A stretch of 64,000 bases of DNA from Holosporales bacterium (GTDB lineage: Bacteria > Pseudomonadota > Alphaproteobacteria > Paracaedibacterales > CANFPP01), in contig CANFPP010000008.1 of the NCBI GenBank assembly GCA_947449005.1, positions 1 to 64,000 on the forward strand. Direction: 5' to 3'. Shown here one piece after another: positions 56,666 through 64,000 of the stretch. Made by a program: the position numbers and the translations under genes. Positions within the stretch are counted from its first letter, which is position 1; each line of letters starts with the position of its first letter. The notes beneath the pieces are model-generated. The model did not search any database. It was given only the letters and a program-made list of their open reading frames with translations, and had not been told where the DNA came from.

Positions 56666-57934
56666 ATGAAAAGAATTTTAACAGCCTGCGCAATTGGCAA
56701 TATTATAGAATGGTATGAATTTATGATTTTTGGCTATTTTGCCACGATCATTGGTCAGCTATTCTTTCCAGCGTCATCATCTCTCGGTTCTCTATTTAAA
56801 GCATTTGGTGTATTTGCCGTAGGTATTTTGGTAAGGCCTTTAGGGGGAATATTATTTGGCCATATTGGCGATAAATATGGCAGAAAAAAAGCATTGCTTC
56901 TATCGCTGTACTTAATGTCGATCCCAACTGTAATGATTGGTTTCTTGCCAGGTTATGACAGTATTGGAATGGCAGCCCCTATAGCGCTTATTTTAATTCG
57001 TATTTTGCAAGGCCTATCTATGGGCGGTGAGTATGCGGGGACAATGATCTACTTAATTGAAGATACAAATCCTAAAAAGCGAGGGTTTTATGGAAGCGTT
57101 GCGGCCCTAAGCTTAGTTTTGGGTATGGCTTTGGGTTCATTGGTTTCAACAGTGCTGCACGTCACTTTGATGCCTGAACAGCTGGCGAGCTGGGGCTGGA
57201 GAATCCCTTTTATTATTAGTATTGGAGGGTTTCTTTGGGGGCTTTACATCAGGTCCAAATTAGAAGATTCAGACGTCTTTACTGAATTAAAATTAAAAAA
57301 TAATTTATCCAAATTGCCAATAAAAGAAACGTTTCAAAAGCATTCAAAACAAATTTTTTCTACAGTTTTTATGCAGTGTTTTCTTGGTGTTGGCATGTAC
57401 ACTATGACAATATTTTATGCAAATTTTGCAAAAGAACACTTTGGATCTTCTGATCCTCTGGTCTGCCTTATGCTCAATACACCTGGCGTTATTGCGATTG
57501 GAATCGCTGCTGTAATATCTGGTAAATTATCAGATATTTATGGTCGAAAAAACGTCTTACTTATCTCATCTATTTGTACCTGTGTTGCAGCTTATTTCTT
57601 AATACCTTTGATACACGATAAGCAGGCTGGTTCATTTTTTGTGCATCATATAATTTTATCACTTTTGACGGGTAGCTTTTTAGGCCCGATACCGTCCTTT
57701 TTGGCGGAGTGTTTCCCAGCAAAAATAAGATATACCTGCGTTGCCTTGAGTAATAACTTAAGCATGGGGATTTTTGGGGGGACAGCACCGATGATGATTA
57801 CCTACCTAATCAGCCGATTCCAAGATAGTGCGATGCCGAATTACTACTTAATGGCAAGTGCCTTAATCAGTGCTTTTGGTCTCTATTTTATGAGTGATAA
57901 AAACTTTGGAGAAAGAGATGAAGATGCTAATTAA
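56666..57934 (+). CDS. MFS transporter, metabolite:H+ symporter (MHS) family
   Basis: 422 aa with about 12 membrane helices. ACAIGNIIEWYEFMIFGYFA at the N-terminus and FGHIGDKYGRKKALL between helices 2 and 3 are MHS signatures (ProP, KgtP, ShiA group). Substrates of the family include proline, betaine, dicarboxylates and shikimate; which applies is unknown. It is not an AmpG-type muropeptide permease by sequence look. RBS AAGGGG. It starts 29 bp after luxR and overlaps the cupin gene by 17 bp. Confidence 0.88.
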   Translation: MKRILTACAIGNIIEWYEFMIFGYFATIIGQLFFPASSSLGSLFKAFGVFAVGILVRPLGGILFGHIGDKYGRKKALLLSLYLMSIPTVMIGFLPGYDSIGMAAPIALILIRILQGLSMGGEYAGTMIYLIEDTNPKKRGFYGSVAALSLVLGMALGSLVSTVLHVTLMPEQLASWGWRIPFIISIGGFLWGLYIRSKLEDSDVFTELKLKNNLSKLPIKETFQKHSKQIFSTVFMQCFLGVGMYTMTIFYANFAKEHFGSSDPLVCLMLNTPGVIAIGIAAVISGKLSDIYGRKNVLLISSICTCVAAYFLIPLIHDKQAGSFFVHHIILSLLTGSFLGPIPSFLAECFPAKIRYTCVALSNNLSMGIFGGTAPMMITYLISRFQDSAMPNYYLMASALISAFGLYFMSDKNFGERDEDAN

Positions 57935-58319
57935 TAATGAAAATATTGCTGATCAAATGATTGTGGCGAGAGACCTTTTGAAAGCAGAAATAGCTGAAAG
58001 ACAGCTTTCAAATCAGTATCAAAATGCATTAATCAAAAACTTTTCTTCGCATCCTTTGCTAAGCAATTTTCTGAGTAAAAATGTGGGATCTCTTGATATT
58101 CAGTGGGTTGGACTAAAACAAAGGGAGAGTGTTGCAATTCATGAGCATGCTGTTGATACAATGATGGTTGCGTGTAAGGGAAATTGCAGATTAACTGGTG
58201 AAATAGAGTCTATTTTCTCTGAGGGAGATGCTATCATTGTTCCAAAATATGTGAAGCATGGATTAACACAAGATAATGATGAATTATTCTGGGGCCTTGC
58301 TTTTAGATTTCACTCTTAA
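57918..58319 (+). CDS. Cupin-domain protein
   Basis: A single cupin of 133 aa. Motif 1 has VAIHEHAVDTMMVACKG and motif 2 has EGDAIIVPKYVKHGL, giving His ligands for a metal. The N-terminal ~60 residues are helical. The start chosen is ATG 57918 with GGAG six bases upstream; ATG 57924 is also possible, and an upstream in-frame ATG at 57894 has no ribosome-binding site. It may be an enzyme or a small-molecule sensor. It lies between the transporter and anmK. Confidence 0.8.
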   Translation: MKMLINNENIADQMIVARDLLKAEIAERQLSNQYQNALIKNFSSHPLLSNFLSKNVGSLDIQWVGLKQRESVAIHEHAVDTMMVACKGNCRLTGEIESIFSEGDAIIVPKYVKHGLTQDNDELFWGLAFRFHS

Positions 58320-58331
58320 AGGGTTATGTGA

Positions 58332-59603
58332 ATGCTTTCAATTGGACTTATGAGTGGCACCTCAATGGATGGTATTGATGCGGCACTTCTTGAAACAGAT
58401 GGATCGTCTAACAGCATTCATGATCTTGGTCACACAACGATTGATTATGATTCTGAGTCAAAGATGCTGTTTAAATCGGCGGAATATTCAATTCGAAAAT
58501 TCCAAGGAAATATGCAGGAAGCACAAGTTGCATATCTAGAATCTTTCCGTGAATATCTTCAGAATGAGCTTAAATTCTCGAATCCAGATAATACAATTAA
58601 ATCTCTTACAGCTTATCTTCATGGAGATGAGGGGGCGCCCTTGCGTCTTGATGATGTGATTTTGCATTCCACAAAACTTCATGTTGCAAGCGTTAAAAAA
58701 CTTTTGTCAGAAACTGGTCGTAAGTCTTCTGATATTGATGTTGTTGGCTATCATGGGCAGACAATGTATCACCAGCCATCACGTAAAATTTCGATAATTG
58801 TTGGAGATGGACAAGTCTTGGCAGATCAAGTCGGAATCGTCGTTGTGAATGATTTTCGCAGCCAAGATGTCGCGGCAGGTGGTCAAGGGGCACCATTTGC
58901 TCCCCTATATCATCATGCTTTAGCGGTGAGAGATAATAAAATACCAACAGCCATTGTTAATTGCGGTGGTATTGCAAACGTTACCTTTGTTCCAAGTGCA
59001 AATGAAAATGATCTCATCGCCTTTGATACAGGGGCAGGAAATGGCCTTATTGATCGCCTTGTAAGGCAGCGCACAAGCGGTCAAGAGTTCATGGACAAAG
59101 ATGGACAGTATGGAGAAAAAGGCAAAATTCATCAGGGTGCGCTAAAGGCACTATATGAAAAATCTATCACCAAAGAGGGTGAGAATTATTTATTAATGCC
59201 ACCGCCAAAATCTCTGGATATTGGTGATATGTGCCTTGTGCCAGAGCTTGATTCTTTAAATTTAGAGGACGCTTGCGCAACCCTTGAAGAATTTACAGCC
59301 GCAACCATTGTGGATAGCTTGAACTGGTTTAAGGGAGATTTGCCACAGCAATGGATTCTTGCAGGTGGGGGGTGGAAAAACCCGGTAATCCGCCAAAGTC
59401 TTGAGAGAAATCTTCAGATAAGACTTAACAAAAAGGTAGCTATCCAAACTGCCGATGAGGCGGGATGGAATGGTCAAGCGATGGAGGCACAAATCTTTGC
59501 CTACCTAGCGGTAAGAAGTTTGCAGGGCAAGCCTTTAAGCATGCCCAATACGACGCGCGTTCCGAGACCTATGTCTGGGGGGACAGTTTACCGTCCTGTT
59601 TGA
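58332..59603 (+). CDS. anmK: Anhydro-N-acetylmuramic acid kinase AnmK
   Basis: Phosphorylates and opens 1,6-anhydro-MurNAc, a step in peptidoglycan recycling. SIGLMSGTSMDGIDAALLET is the N-terminal signature, with VGYHGQTMYHQP, DFRSQDVAAGGQGAPFAPLYH, NCGGIANVTF and AFDTGAGNGLID. At 423 aa it is longer than the usual ~370, with an insertion at about 55-115. It starts 12 bp after the cupin gene. The last ~50 codons are duplicated as a remnant at 60720-60886. Confidence 0.95.
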   Translation: MLSIGLMSGTSMDGIDAALLETDGSSNSIHDLGHTTIDYDSESKMLFKSAEYSIRKFQGNMQEAQVAYLESFREYLQNELKFSNPDNTIKSLTAYLHGDEGAPLRLDDVILHSTKLHVASVKKLLSETGRKSSDIDVVGYHGQTMYHQPSRKISIIVGDGQVLADQVGIVVVNDFRSQDVAAGGQGAPFAPLYHHALAVRDNKIPTAIVNCGGIANVTFVPSANENDLIAFDTGAGNGLIDRLVRQRTSGQEFMDKDGQYGEKGKIHQGALKALYEKSITKEGENYLLMPPPKSLDIGDMCLVPELDSLNLEDACATLEEFTAATIVDSLNWFKGDLPQQWILAGGGWKNPVIRQSLERNLQIRLNKKVAIQTADEAGWNGQAMEAQIFAYLAVRSLQGKPLSMPNTTRVPRPMSGGTVYRPV

Positions 59604-59680
59604 TGAAATATATTACGCAAAACTTAACAACCATGAAAAACCTGACCACGATTTTCTTTTTTTGTGCCTAAGTAGCTCAT

Positions 59681-60598
59681 CTATATCTTCTTGGTAGAGG
59701 CTGCTCTGTACACGTTGGCGGAAGTCATTTGAGAGTACATTTTTGCTTTCAGCCTAGCGCTATTATAGCATACTATGCCTCCTGTATTATCTGGCCTTAC
59801 GCCTATATGAACTCCAAATAATGTATTGTTGTTAATGAAAATAGGCGCTCCACTGGAACCTGGAAATGTTGCAGCATCGTGTTCGTTTGCCTTTAAAATT
59901 TTACCTGTATTCTGCCGTTGATCTGCAGTTCCTCCAGGGTAATGCCACAGTGTAAAATTTTGGTTTATTGCACTTAGCTGATCATCTCTTCTTAAAAAAC
60001 TTAGCCTGTGTTTAAACAATTCACTAACATAAAACTCGTTATGTGTTTCATATGTTCCTTCAAATATACAGACATCTTTTGAATCCAAGTAATATACAGC
60101 ATCAATAGTAATTTTTGCACAGAAAGAAACACTGCTTTCAGTTTCTGATAATCTTGCATTTGCTAAAAAAAACTCGCCGTACTTTACGTTGTTGTCTCGT
60201 GTTATAAAATTATGCCTGGCAGCAATTCCCCTCATTCTATTCCCTATTTTTTCAAAGATAGTGCCTGTGCCAACACCAATCTCGTTTGTTAGTCTACCAA
60301 CCAAGCTATTAACTGTGCTTTGTGCAAAAGAACAAGGCGGGAAAATATTGTCAAAACTTTCATCGTCACATTCATAATCAACCTTAACTCTTCCAAGCGA
60401 GCCTAATGCATTAAAAACTTTTACACTGGACGAACTGGTAGATTTAAACTTTATTACATCATGTGAAAAATCTACCCGTTCTAAGGTTCTATAAACAGGA
60501 ACGTAAGAAGGGCCAAATTCTCGAAACTCTCTCACTGCAGCCTGCCCATCGGATTGTATACACAAGCACGATAGGGATAGTAATAATAGAGTTCGCAT
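59681..60598 (-). CDS. Secreted V8-like (S1 family) serine protease
   Basis: Signal peptide MRTLLLLSLSCLCIQS, then a chymotrypsin-like fold. The likely triad is His129 (GIAARHNFI), Asp175 (SKDVCIFEG) and Ser249 (FPGSSGAPIF); the last motif and TLFGVHIGV resemble glutamyl endopeptidase V8-type enzymes. 305 aa. It is a probable exported protease acting outside the cell or in the periplasm. Its leader is shared with the gene at 62150-62791. It sits between anmK and a remnant of a second anmK, convergent to anmK. Confidence 0.8.
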   Translation of the reverse strand: MRTLLLLSLSCLCIQSDGQAAVREFREFGPSYVPVYRTLERVDFSHDVIKFKSTSSSSVKVFNALGSLGRVKVDYECDDESFDNIFPPCSFAQSTVNSLVGRLTNEIGVGTGTIFEKIGNRMRGIAARHNFITRDNNVKYGEFFLANARLSETESSVSFCAKITIDAVYYLDSKDVCIFEGTYETHNEFYVSELFKHRLSFLRRDDQLSAINQNFTLWHYPGGTADQRQNTGKILKANEHDAATFPGSSGAPIFINNNTLFGVHIGVRPDNTGGIVCYNSARLKAKMYSQMTSANVYRAASTKKI

Positions 60599-60719
60599 TT
60601 TTGATCTCCTTAATCTTTCTCAATAATATGCCAAAGATACAAAAATTAAACAAAATGTAAGTTGATTTTCATCAAGACTTTTAGATTGATAGGACTACAG
60701 AAAATCTACTATTCACATA

Positions 60720-60886
60720 GCCGATGCTGCAGTGTGGAATGGCCAGGCGATGGAGGCGCAAATCTTTGCTTACTTAGCGGGGTGCGAAGCTTGCAGGGCA
60801 AATCCTTAAGCATGCCGAATACCACGCGTGTTCCAAGGGCGTTGTCAGGGGGAACGGTTTATCGGCTTTTTCAATCTTTAAAATAA
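60720..60886 (+). pseudogene. Decayed 3' fragment of a second anmK
   Basis: The sequence encodes WNGQAMEAQIFAYLA, then, after a 2-base insertion, RSLQGKSLSMPNTTRVPRAL and SGGTVYRL. It matches the C-terminus of the intact anmK (59451-59603), but with substitutions, so it is a diverged paralogue rather than a fresh copy. Upstream parts are absent. It lies directly behind the protease gene. Confidence 0.85.
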
Positions 60887-60995
60887 ACTACTCGGATCTT
60901 TGTTAAATTTCTGCTTCCTCCATTGTCATTTCAAGTGGGAATCCAAAAAACTAACAATATTGTGTTAAAAATTTGAGAAGAAACAGTACGGATTT

Positions 60996-61109
60996 TTATA
61001 ATGTTTTATTCTTTTCTAAAATCTCTTTAATTCGCTTATATTCTGCGTCAGAATAATATTCTTTTGATGTTGCTGTGTTGTGCAATTCTCGAAGAACTTC
61101 GTTAATTAC
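60996..61109 (-). pseudogene. In-frame continuation of the 61110-62120 gene past its stop
   Basis: After the TAA at 61110-61112 the same frame stays open for 37 codons to another TAA (60996-60998). It encodes VINEVLRELHNTATSKEYYS and then DAEYKRIKEILEKNKTL, a plausible amphipathic helix. This suggests the upstream gene once ended here and was shortened by a point mutation. Readthrough is an alternative. Confidence 0.5.
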
Positions 61110-62120
61110 TTAGAATTCATGGTCGTATAAATACCCTTCTTTCCATAGAAGCTTATGTATATTAATTTCTGCGAGATTGTGTTGAGCATCAAGTAAGTGA
61201 CAGGGCTGTTGGGGATAATAACCCCAACCGCGAGGTGCTTTGTTCTTTAGTTGATATTCAGGCAAAGGTTTTCCATGCTCATCTAACATGGAGCCTAAAT
61301 CACTAATGGAATGGCTTTGTGTTGTAGGATCAATGTACGGAATATAGTATTGAGTTCCACTTCCTGGTAAATACTCGTAAAAATCGCTCCTAGCTTTATT
61401 TAGTTGTATTGCTGAATTTTCTAAAGTTCTACGATCTTGCGGTTCTATTAATCTTGGAAAAACATGATTGGGTAAATTAAACTGTGTATCAAATGCAATT
61501 TTTGGAGCTACAAGACCATAGCTACAAACCCACTCCTGATCTTTGTCAATAGCTACTACAGCTATGCCACTATATGCATGCCATAAATTTAAAATCGCCA
61601 ATTTTTTTCGTGCAGAAGATAGAGTAGGGCATAACATAAATTCAATAATAGGAGAAAACCATTGCAAAGAAAAATGTCCATTCTGGCTAGCTAAATCTCT
61701 AACAGTATTGCCTGGATAAAGTGAGACTAGAATCTTTCTAGTTTCAGTTTTTGCGTCAAGTAAAACTTTATGGCCATTGGCAAAACTGTGCCTTAGTTCA
61801 GAAACTAACAAAGGAGGAGGGTTTTTTTTACCAACTTTTAAAGAGTGTTTTTTTGCATTCGTTGATCTATTAATTCTTTCGAATAACTCATCGTCGAATT
61901 GAGTATAAGATGAGCTAATAGAGCTTAATTTATAACCATTTCCCAAGTCTCTTAGTCTGTGATCTGAATGTAACTTTGTGTGCATTTGTAAGTATTCATA
62001 GCTTATTCTTTTTGATGGAAATACGATATCCCTAAAAAGTTCGCCGAGATGACGGGTGCTTGCGTAGCTAAAATTAATATTGCAAAATATAAAAACAAAT
62101 AAAAATAGAACTATGTTCAC
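61110..62120 (-). CDS. Secreted protein of unknown function, ankyrin-like motif
   Basis: 336 aa from a GTG start with AGAGG nine bases upstream. The signal peptide is IVLFLFVFIFCNINFSYA, followed by STRHLGELF, which resembles RELGELGF after the signal peptide of the upstream gene. PGNTVRDLASQNGHFSLQWF looks like one ankyrin-type unit. The rest is unassigned. It begins 29 bp after the gene at 62150-62791, so the two form an operon. The frame continues beyond the stop (see 60996-61109), so it may be C-terminally truncated. Confidence 0.7.
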   Translation of the reverse strand: MNIVLFLFVFIFCNINFSYASTRHLGELFRDIVFPSKRISYEYLQMHTKLHSDHRLRDLGNGYKLSSISSSYTQFDDELFERINRSTNAKKHSLKVGKKNPPPLLVSELRHSFANGHKVLLDAKTETRKILVSLYPGNTVRDLASQNGHFSLQWFSPIIEFMLCPTLSSARKKLAILNLWHAYSGIAVVAIDKDQEWVCSYGLVAPKIAFDTQFNLPNHVFPRLIEPQDRRTLENSAIQLNKARSDFYEYLPGSGTQYYIPYIDPTTQSHSISDLGSMLDEHGKPLPEYQLKNKAPRGWGYYPQQPCHLLDAQHNLAEINIHKLLWKEGYLYDHEF

Positions 62121-62149
62121 AAAACTATCCTCTGATTTATTGTTGTGGA

Positions 62150-62791
62150 TTAATATTCTGTTGTTATGTTGTGACTATAAAGACCTGATGAAATGTTTTT
62201 TTCTTGCTCAAATCTTTCAAGTATGAAAGCTAGCTTTTTTATGGGGGTTTCTAGTTTTTTTAATACAGCTGCGTTTTCTGTTTTTTTCAATTCATCTAAT
62301 TTCCAGCTCCAAGAGCCCAATAAACTATCGAGATCTGATAGGTAGCCTATTTCTGGAATATCATGTAAGCCTTTTATTGTTTCGCAAACTTGGCCACTTA
62401 GATACGCTAAGCTTGAATTGACGCTATAAATCTCTGTATTGCAGTTATTCAAAAACATGTTTATTTCATCATCTAAAGAAGGAGATATTGTTGAAAATCT
62501 TCTTATTTGTTGTTGAGGTAACTGATGTCTTGCACAATGACGATTTAATAAGATTTTTATAGGTAAGTAAGATTGTATATTTGTTTTAACTGGACTAGTT
62601 AACATTGCGTTTGATCGAAGTTGTTGTTCGAAGTTTTGAAAGGTAGAAAGAGTAGCAGAAACTGGTTTATTCATGCGGTGGACTATACGCTTGGTTGTGG
62701 AAAATCCTAATTCTCCAAGCTCTCTCATTGCAGCCTGTCCCTCTGATTGTATGCACAAGCATGATAGGGAAAGTAATAATAGTGTTCGCAT
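62150..62791 (-). CDS. Secreted protein with a shared leader, unknown function
   Basis: 213 aa. The signal peptide MRTLLLLSLSCLCIQSEG is almost identical to that of the protease at 59681-60598, as is the ribosome-binding site AAGGAG upstream. After AMRELGELGF the two proteins diverge completely. The mature part is helical with Cys residues (NRHCARH, NNCNTEIY, GQVCETIKG) and no recognised domain. First gene of a two-gene operon. Confidence 0.72.
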   Translation of the reverse strand: MRTLLLLSLSCLCIQSEGQAAMRELGELGFSTTKRIVHRMNKPVSATLSTFQNFEQQLRSNAMLTSPVKTNIQSYLPIKILLNRHCARHQLPQQQIRRFSTISPSLDDEINMFLNNCNTEIYSVNSSLAYLSGQVCETIKGLHDIPEIGYLSDLDSLLGSWSWKLDELKKTENAAVLKKLETPIKKLAFILERFEQEKNISSGLYSHNITTEY

Positions 62792-63418
62792 TTTTGATCT
62801 CCTTAAAAATGTTAATGGTTTATTCTTTTGTAAATCTCGAATTTCATGCTCTTTTAGATAAAGTTGGACTGTCAGGAATAAGTCTGTCTTTTAATCCAAA
62901 AACGCACTACTAGCATAAACTCATCGTAAAATAAATTTTAAAGAAGAAGCGTAAAAAAAACATTAATCCAAACTCCGTTAACATTGTGGGCTCTTAGCAG
63001 CACATCCATGATTTTAAAATTTGAGAACCATACTCAACTAGCTCCGGCTCTAGTAACAATATCGGTCGTTGATCGAAAATTGTATGGTGTTAAATCAAAT
63101 TCTAAAATCGTGTAACGTTGATCGCATGATGATCTAGGTCGCGCTAATAAGCCAGAACAAAGCTCTCTGGGGCGAGTGCAAAATTTACGGAATCAACCCC
63201 GTAAAAAATACGGAATATGATAAGAAAATGCTCTTTTTGATTGAAAAATTTGCCAACTTTCGCATTATCTTTATCAAAAAAACACTGTATTAAGGTGTAT
63301 GTGTTTTATTCAAAACTCATAAAACGTGAGCTTTTAGAAAACTACTTTATAGGTCCAGGCTTGTTCTCTTGCACATTTGATGCTGAAAACTAAACCATAA
63401 TAAAGAATCTGAGTGAGT
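62792..63418. other. 627-bp gap with possible decayed coding sequence
   Basis: No intact gene is supported. Short plus-strand frames read like protein in places, for example KNTEYDKKMLFLIEKFANFR (about 63203-63262) and, one frame on, IKRELLENYFIGPGLFSC (to the stop at 63391-63393), which could be one frameshifted remnant. An inverted repeat TTTACGG/CCGTAAA lies at about 63188-63210. Confidence 0.4.
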
Positions 63419-64000
63419 ATGTACAAAGACTTAGAAATTATCAATGGTGTAAAATTCACAAAAAAAGAAATTGATGTTCTATCTTATCTTTTTGCTGGAA
63501 AATCCATAAAAGCCACGGCAGCTGACTTAGGTGGTTCTCCGCGCACTATTGAATATCATGTGCAAAATATTAAGCTAAAGCTGCAATGTAATTCACGGGA
63601 TGAAATCATTAATTTCATTGAACAATCGAATGAGAGTTCAATTGTAAGGGAGCACTATCAAAATCTTGCTTTGACTGCTTTTTTTGAAAAATCTTTAAAA
63701 AAAGTTTCTGTGCTCGTGAAAAACACACCATTAGTTTGTAGGATTGTTTATGACTCATTACTAAATAAATCAAATTTTATCCTCATACACGAACTTGAAA
63801 AGCATCTTAAGCTCGTTGGATTTAACGTAGAGATTTTTTCATATGAAAAATATGTGTCTGTAGCTCAAAGCTCCTCTTCTGACAATTATATTCTTTATGT
63901 CTTGTCGAATGAAAGGGGGCTTGGTGAGATGGAGGTATACCATAAAAAGCTCGATCCAACTCGTGTCTTTTTTCTGTATCTTAAGAGTGATGAAAGCTAT
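63419..64000 (+). CDS. Regulator with N-terminal LuxR-type HTH, cut by the window edge
   Basis: ATG at 63419, open to the end of the window (194 codons). Residues about 12-66 form a GerE/LuxR helix-turn-helix (FTKKEIDVLSYLFAGKSIKA, then DLGGSPRTIEYHVQNIK), here at the N-terminus rather than the usual C-terminus. The following ~130 residues (VSVLVKNTPLVCRIVYDSLL, VGFNVEIFSYEKYVSV) are not recognised. GAGTGAG precedes the ATG. It is a second LuxR-type regulator at the other end of the accessory region. Confidence 0.75.
   Translation, partial: MYKDLEIINGVKFTKKEIDVLSYLFAGKSIKATAADLGGSPRTIEYHVQNIKLKLQCNSRDEIINFIEQSNESSIVREHYQNLALTAFFEKSLKKVSVLVKNTPLVCRIVYDSLLNKSNFILIHELEKHLKLVGFNVEIFSYEKYVSVAQSSSSDNYILYVLSNERGLGEMEVYHKKLDPTRVFFLYLKSDESY

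Larger units (their letters stand above)
60599..61109. other. 511-bp gap: anmK remnant, repeat trace and a decayed 3' extension
   Basis: No intact gene. It contains the anmK 3' remnant (60720-60886), a trace of a REP-like unit (CTCCATTGTCATT...GGGAATCC near 60916-60946), and an in-frame, 37-codon reading frame directly after the stop of the next gene (60996-61109, minus strand). Confidence 0.6.

Noticed and set aside
63008-63115. 35-codon open frame before the second LuxR-type gene
   Set aside because: No Shine-Dalgarno sequence and no recognised homology; kept only as part of a possible remnant.

Overview
The window reads as the chromosome of a low-GC alphaproteobacterium with a host-associated or intracellular lifestyle. 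Gene pairs usual in Alphaproteobacteria (ftsK-lolA, recA-alaS, murJ-trpS, hfq-hflX), CckA, an alpha-type RpoH, an NDUFA12-like complex I accessory protein and an alphaproteobacterial family-4-like uracil-DNA glycosylase support the class. AT-rich sequence, many secreted proteins without clear homologues, T6SS baseplate genes, LuxR solos, an orphan pseudopilin and abundant small dispersed repeats suggest a Holosporales-type bacterium; that order-level call is inference.

Layout: 0.7-12.7 kb is mostly core (ftsK, lolA, cckA, recA, alaS, an ankyrin-like secreted protein, tRNA-Asp, rpsD). From 12.7 to 26.8 kb, core genes (HAD phosphatases, an aromatic amino acid permease, NDUFA12, murJ-trpS-aminotransferase-HAD, hfq-hflX, udg, ispE) alternate with repeat-filled gaps and lineage-specific secreted proteins: a twin-CX3C protein and an FAD oxidoreductase lipoprotein. 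From 26.7 to 39 kb lie tRNA-Glu, a PfkB kinase coupled to a pseudopilin, a NUDIX hydrolase, rpoH, rluD, the pair tssF-tssG, two unknown secreted proteins, a decayed GNAT gene and a PpiC isomerase. SecA, a hipBA toxin-antitoxin module and ccdA precede a nuoE-to-nuoN operon (44.2-55.6 kb, minus strand) that lacks nuoABCD.

The accessory region starts at 55.6 kb. A LuxR-type solo is divergent from nuoE, and a 24-bp near-perfect lux-box-like palindrome lies between them. luxR leads a tight operon with an MHS-family transporter, a cupin and anmK (anhydro-N-acetylmuramic acid kinase). Beyond it are a V8-like serine protease, a decayed second anmK 3' end, and two secreted proteins. The protease and one of the secreted proteins share a near-identical signal peptide and ribosome-binding leader. 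The window ends inside a second regulator whose LuxR-type HTH sits at the N-terminus.

Repeats are a strong theme. A 163-bp (short form) or about 183-bp (long form) element with co-varying terminal inverted repeats sits just upstream of ftsK, a HAD phosphatase gene and a NUDIX gene in the same orientation. Short REP-like hairpins, many in inverted pairs, fill most gaps. No CRISPR array, rRNA gene or transposase was seen.
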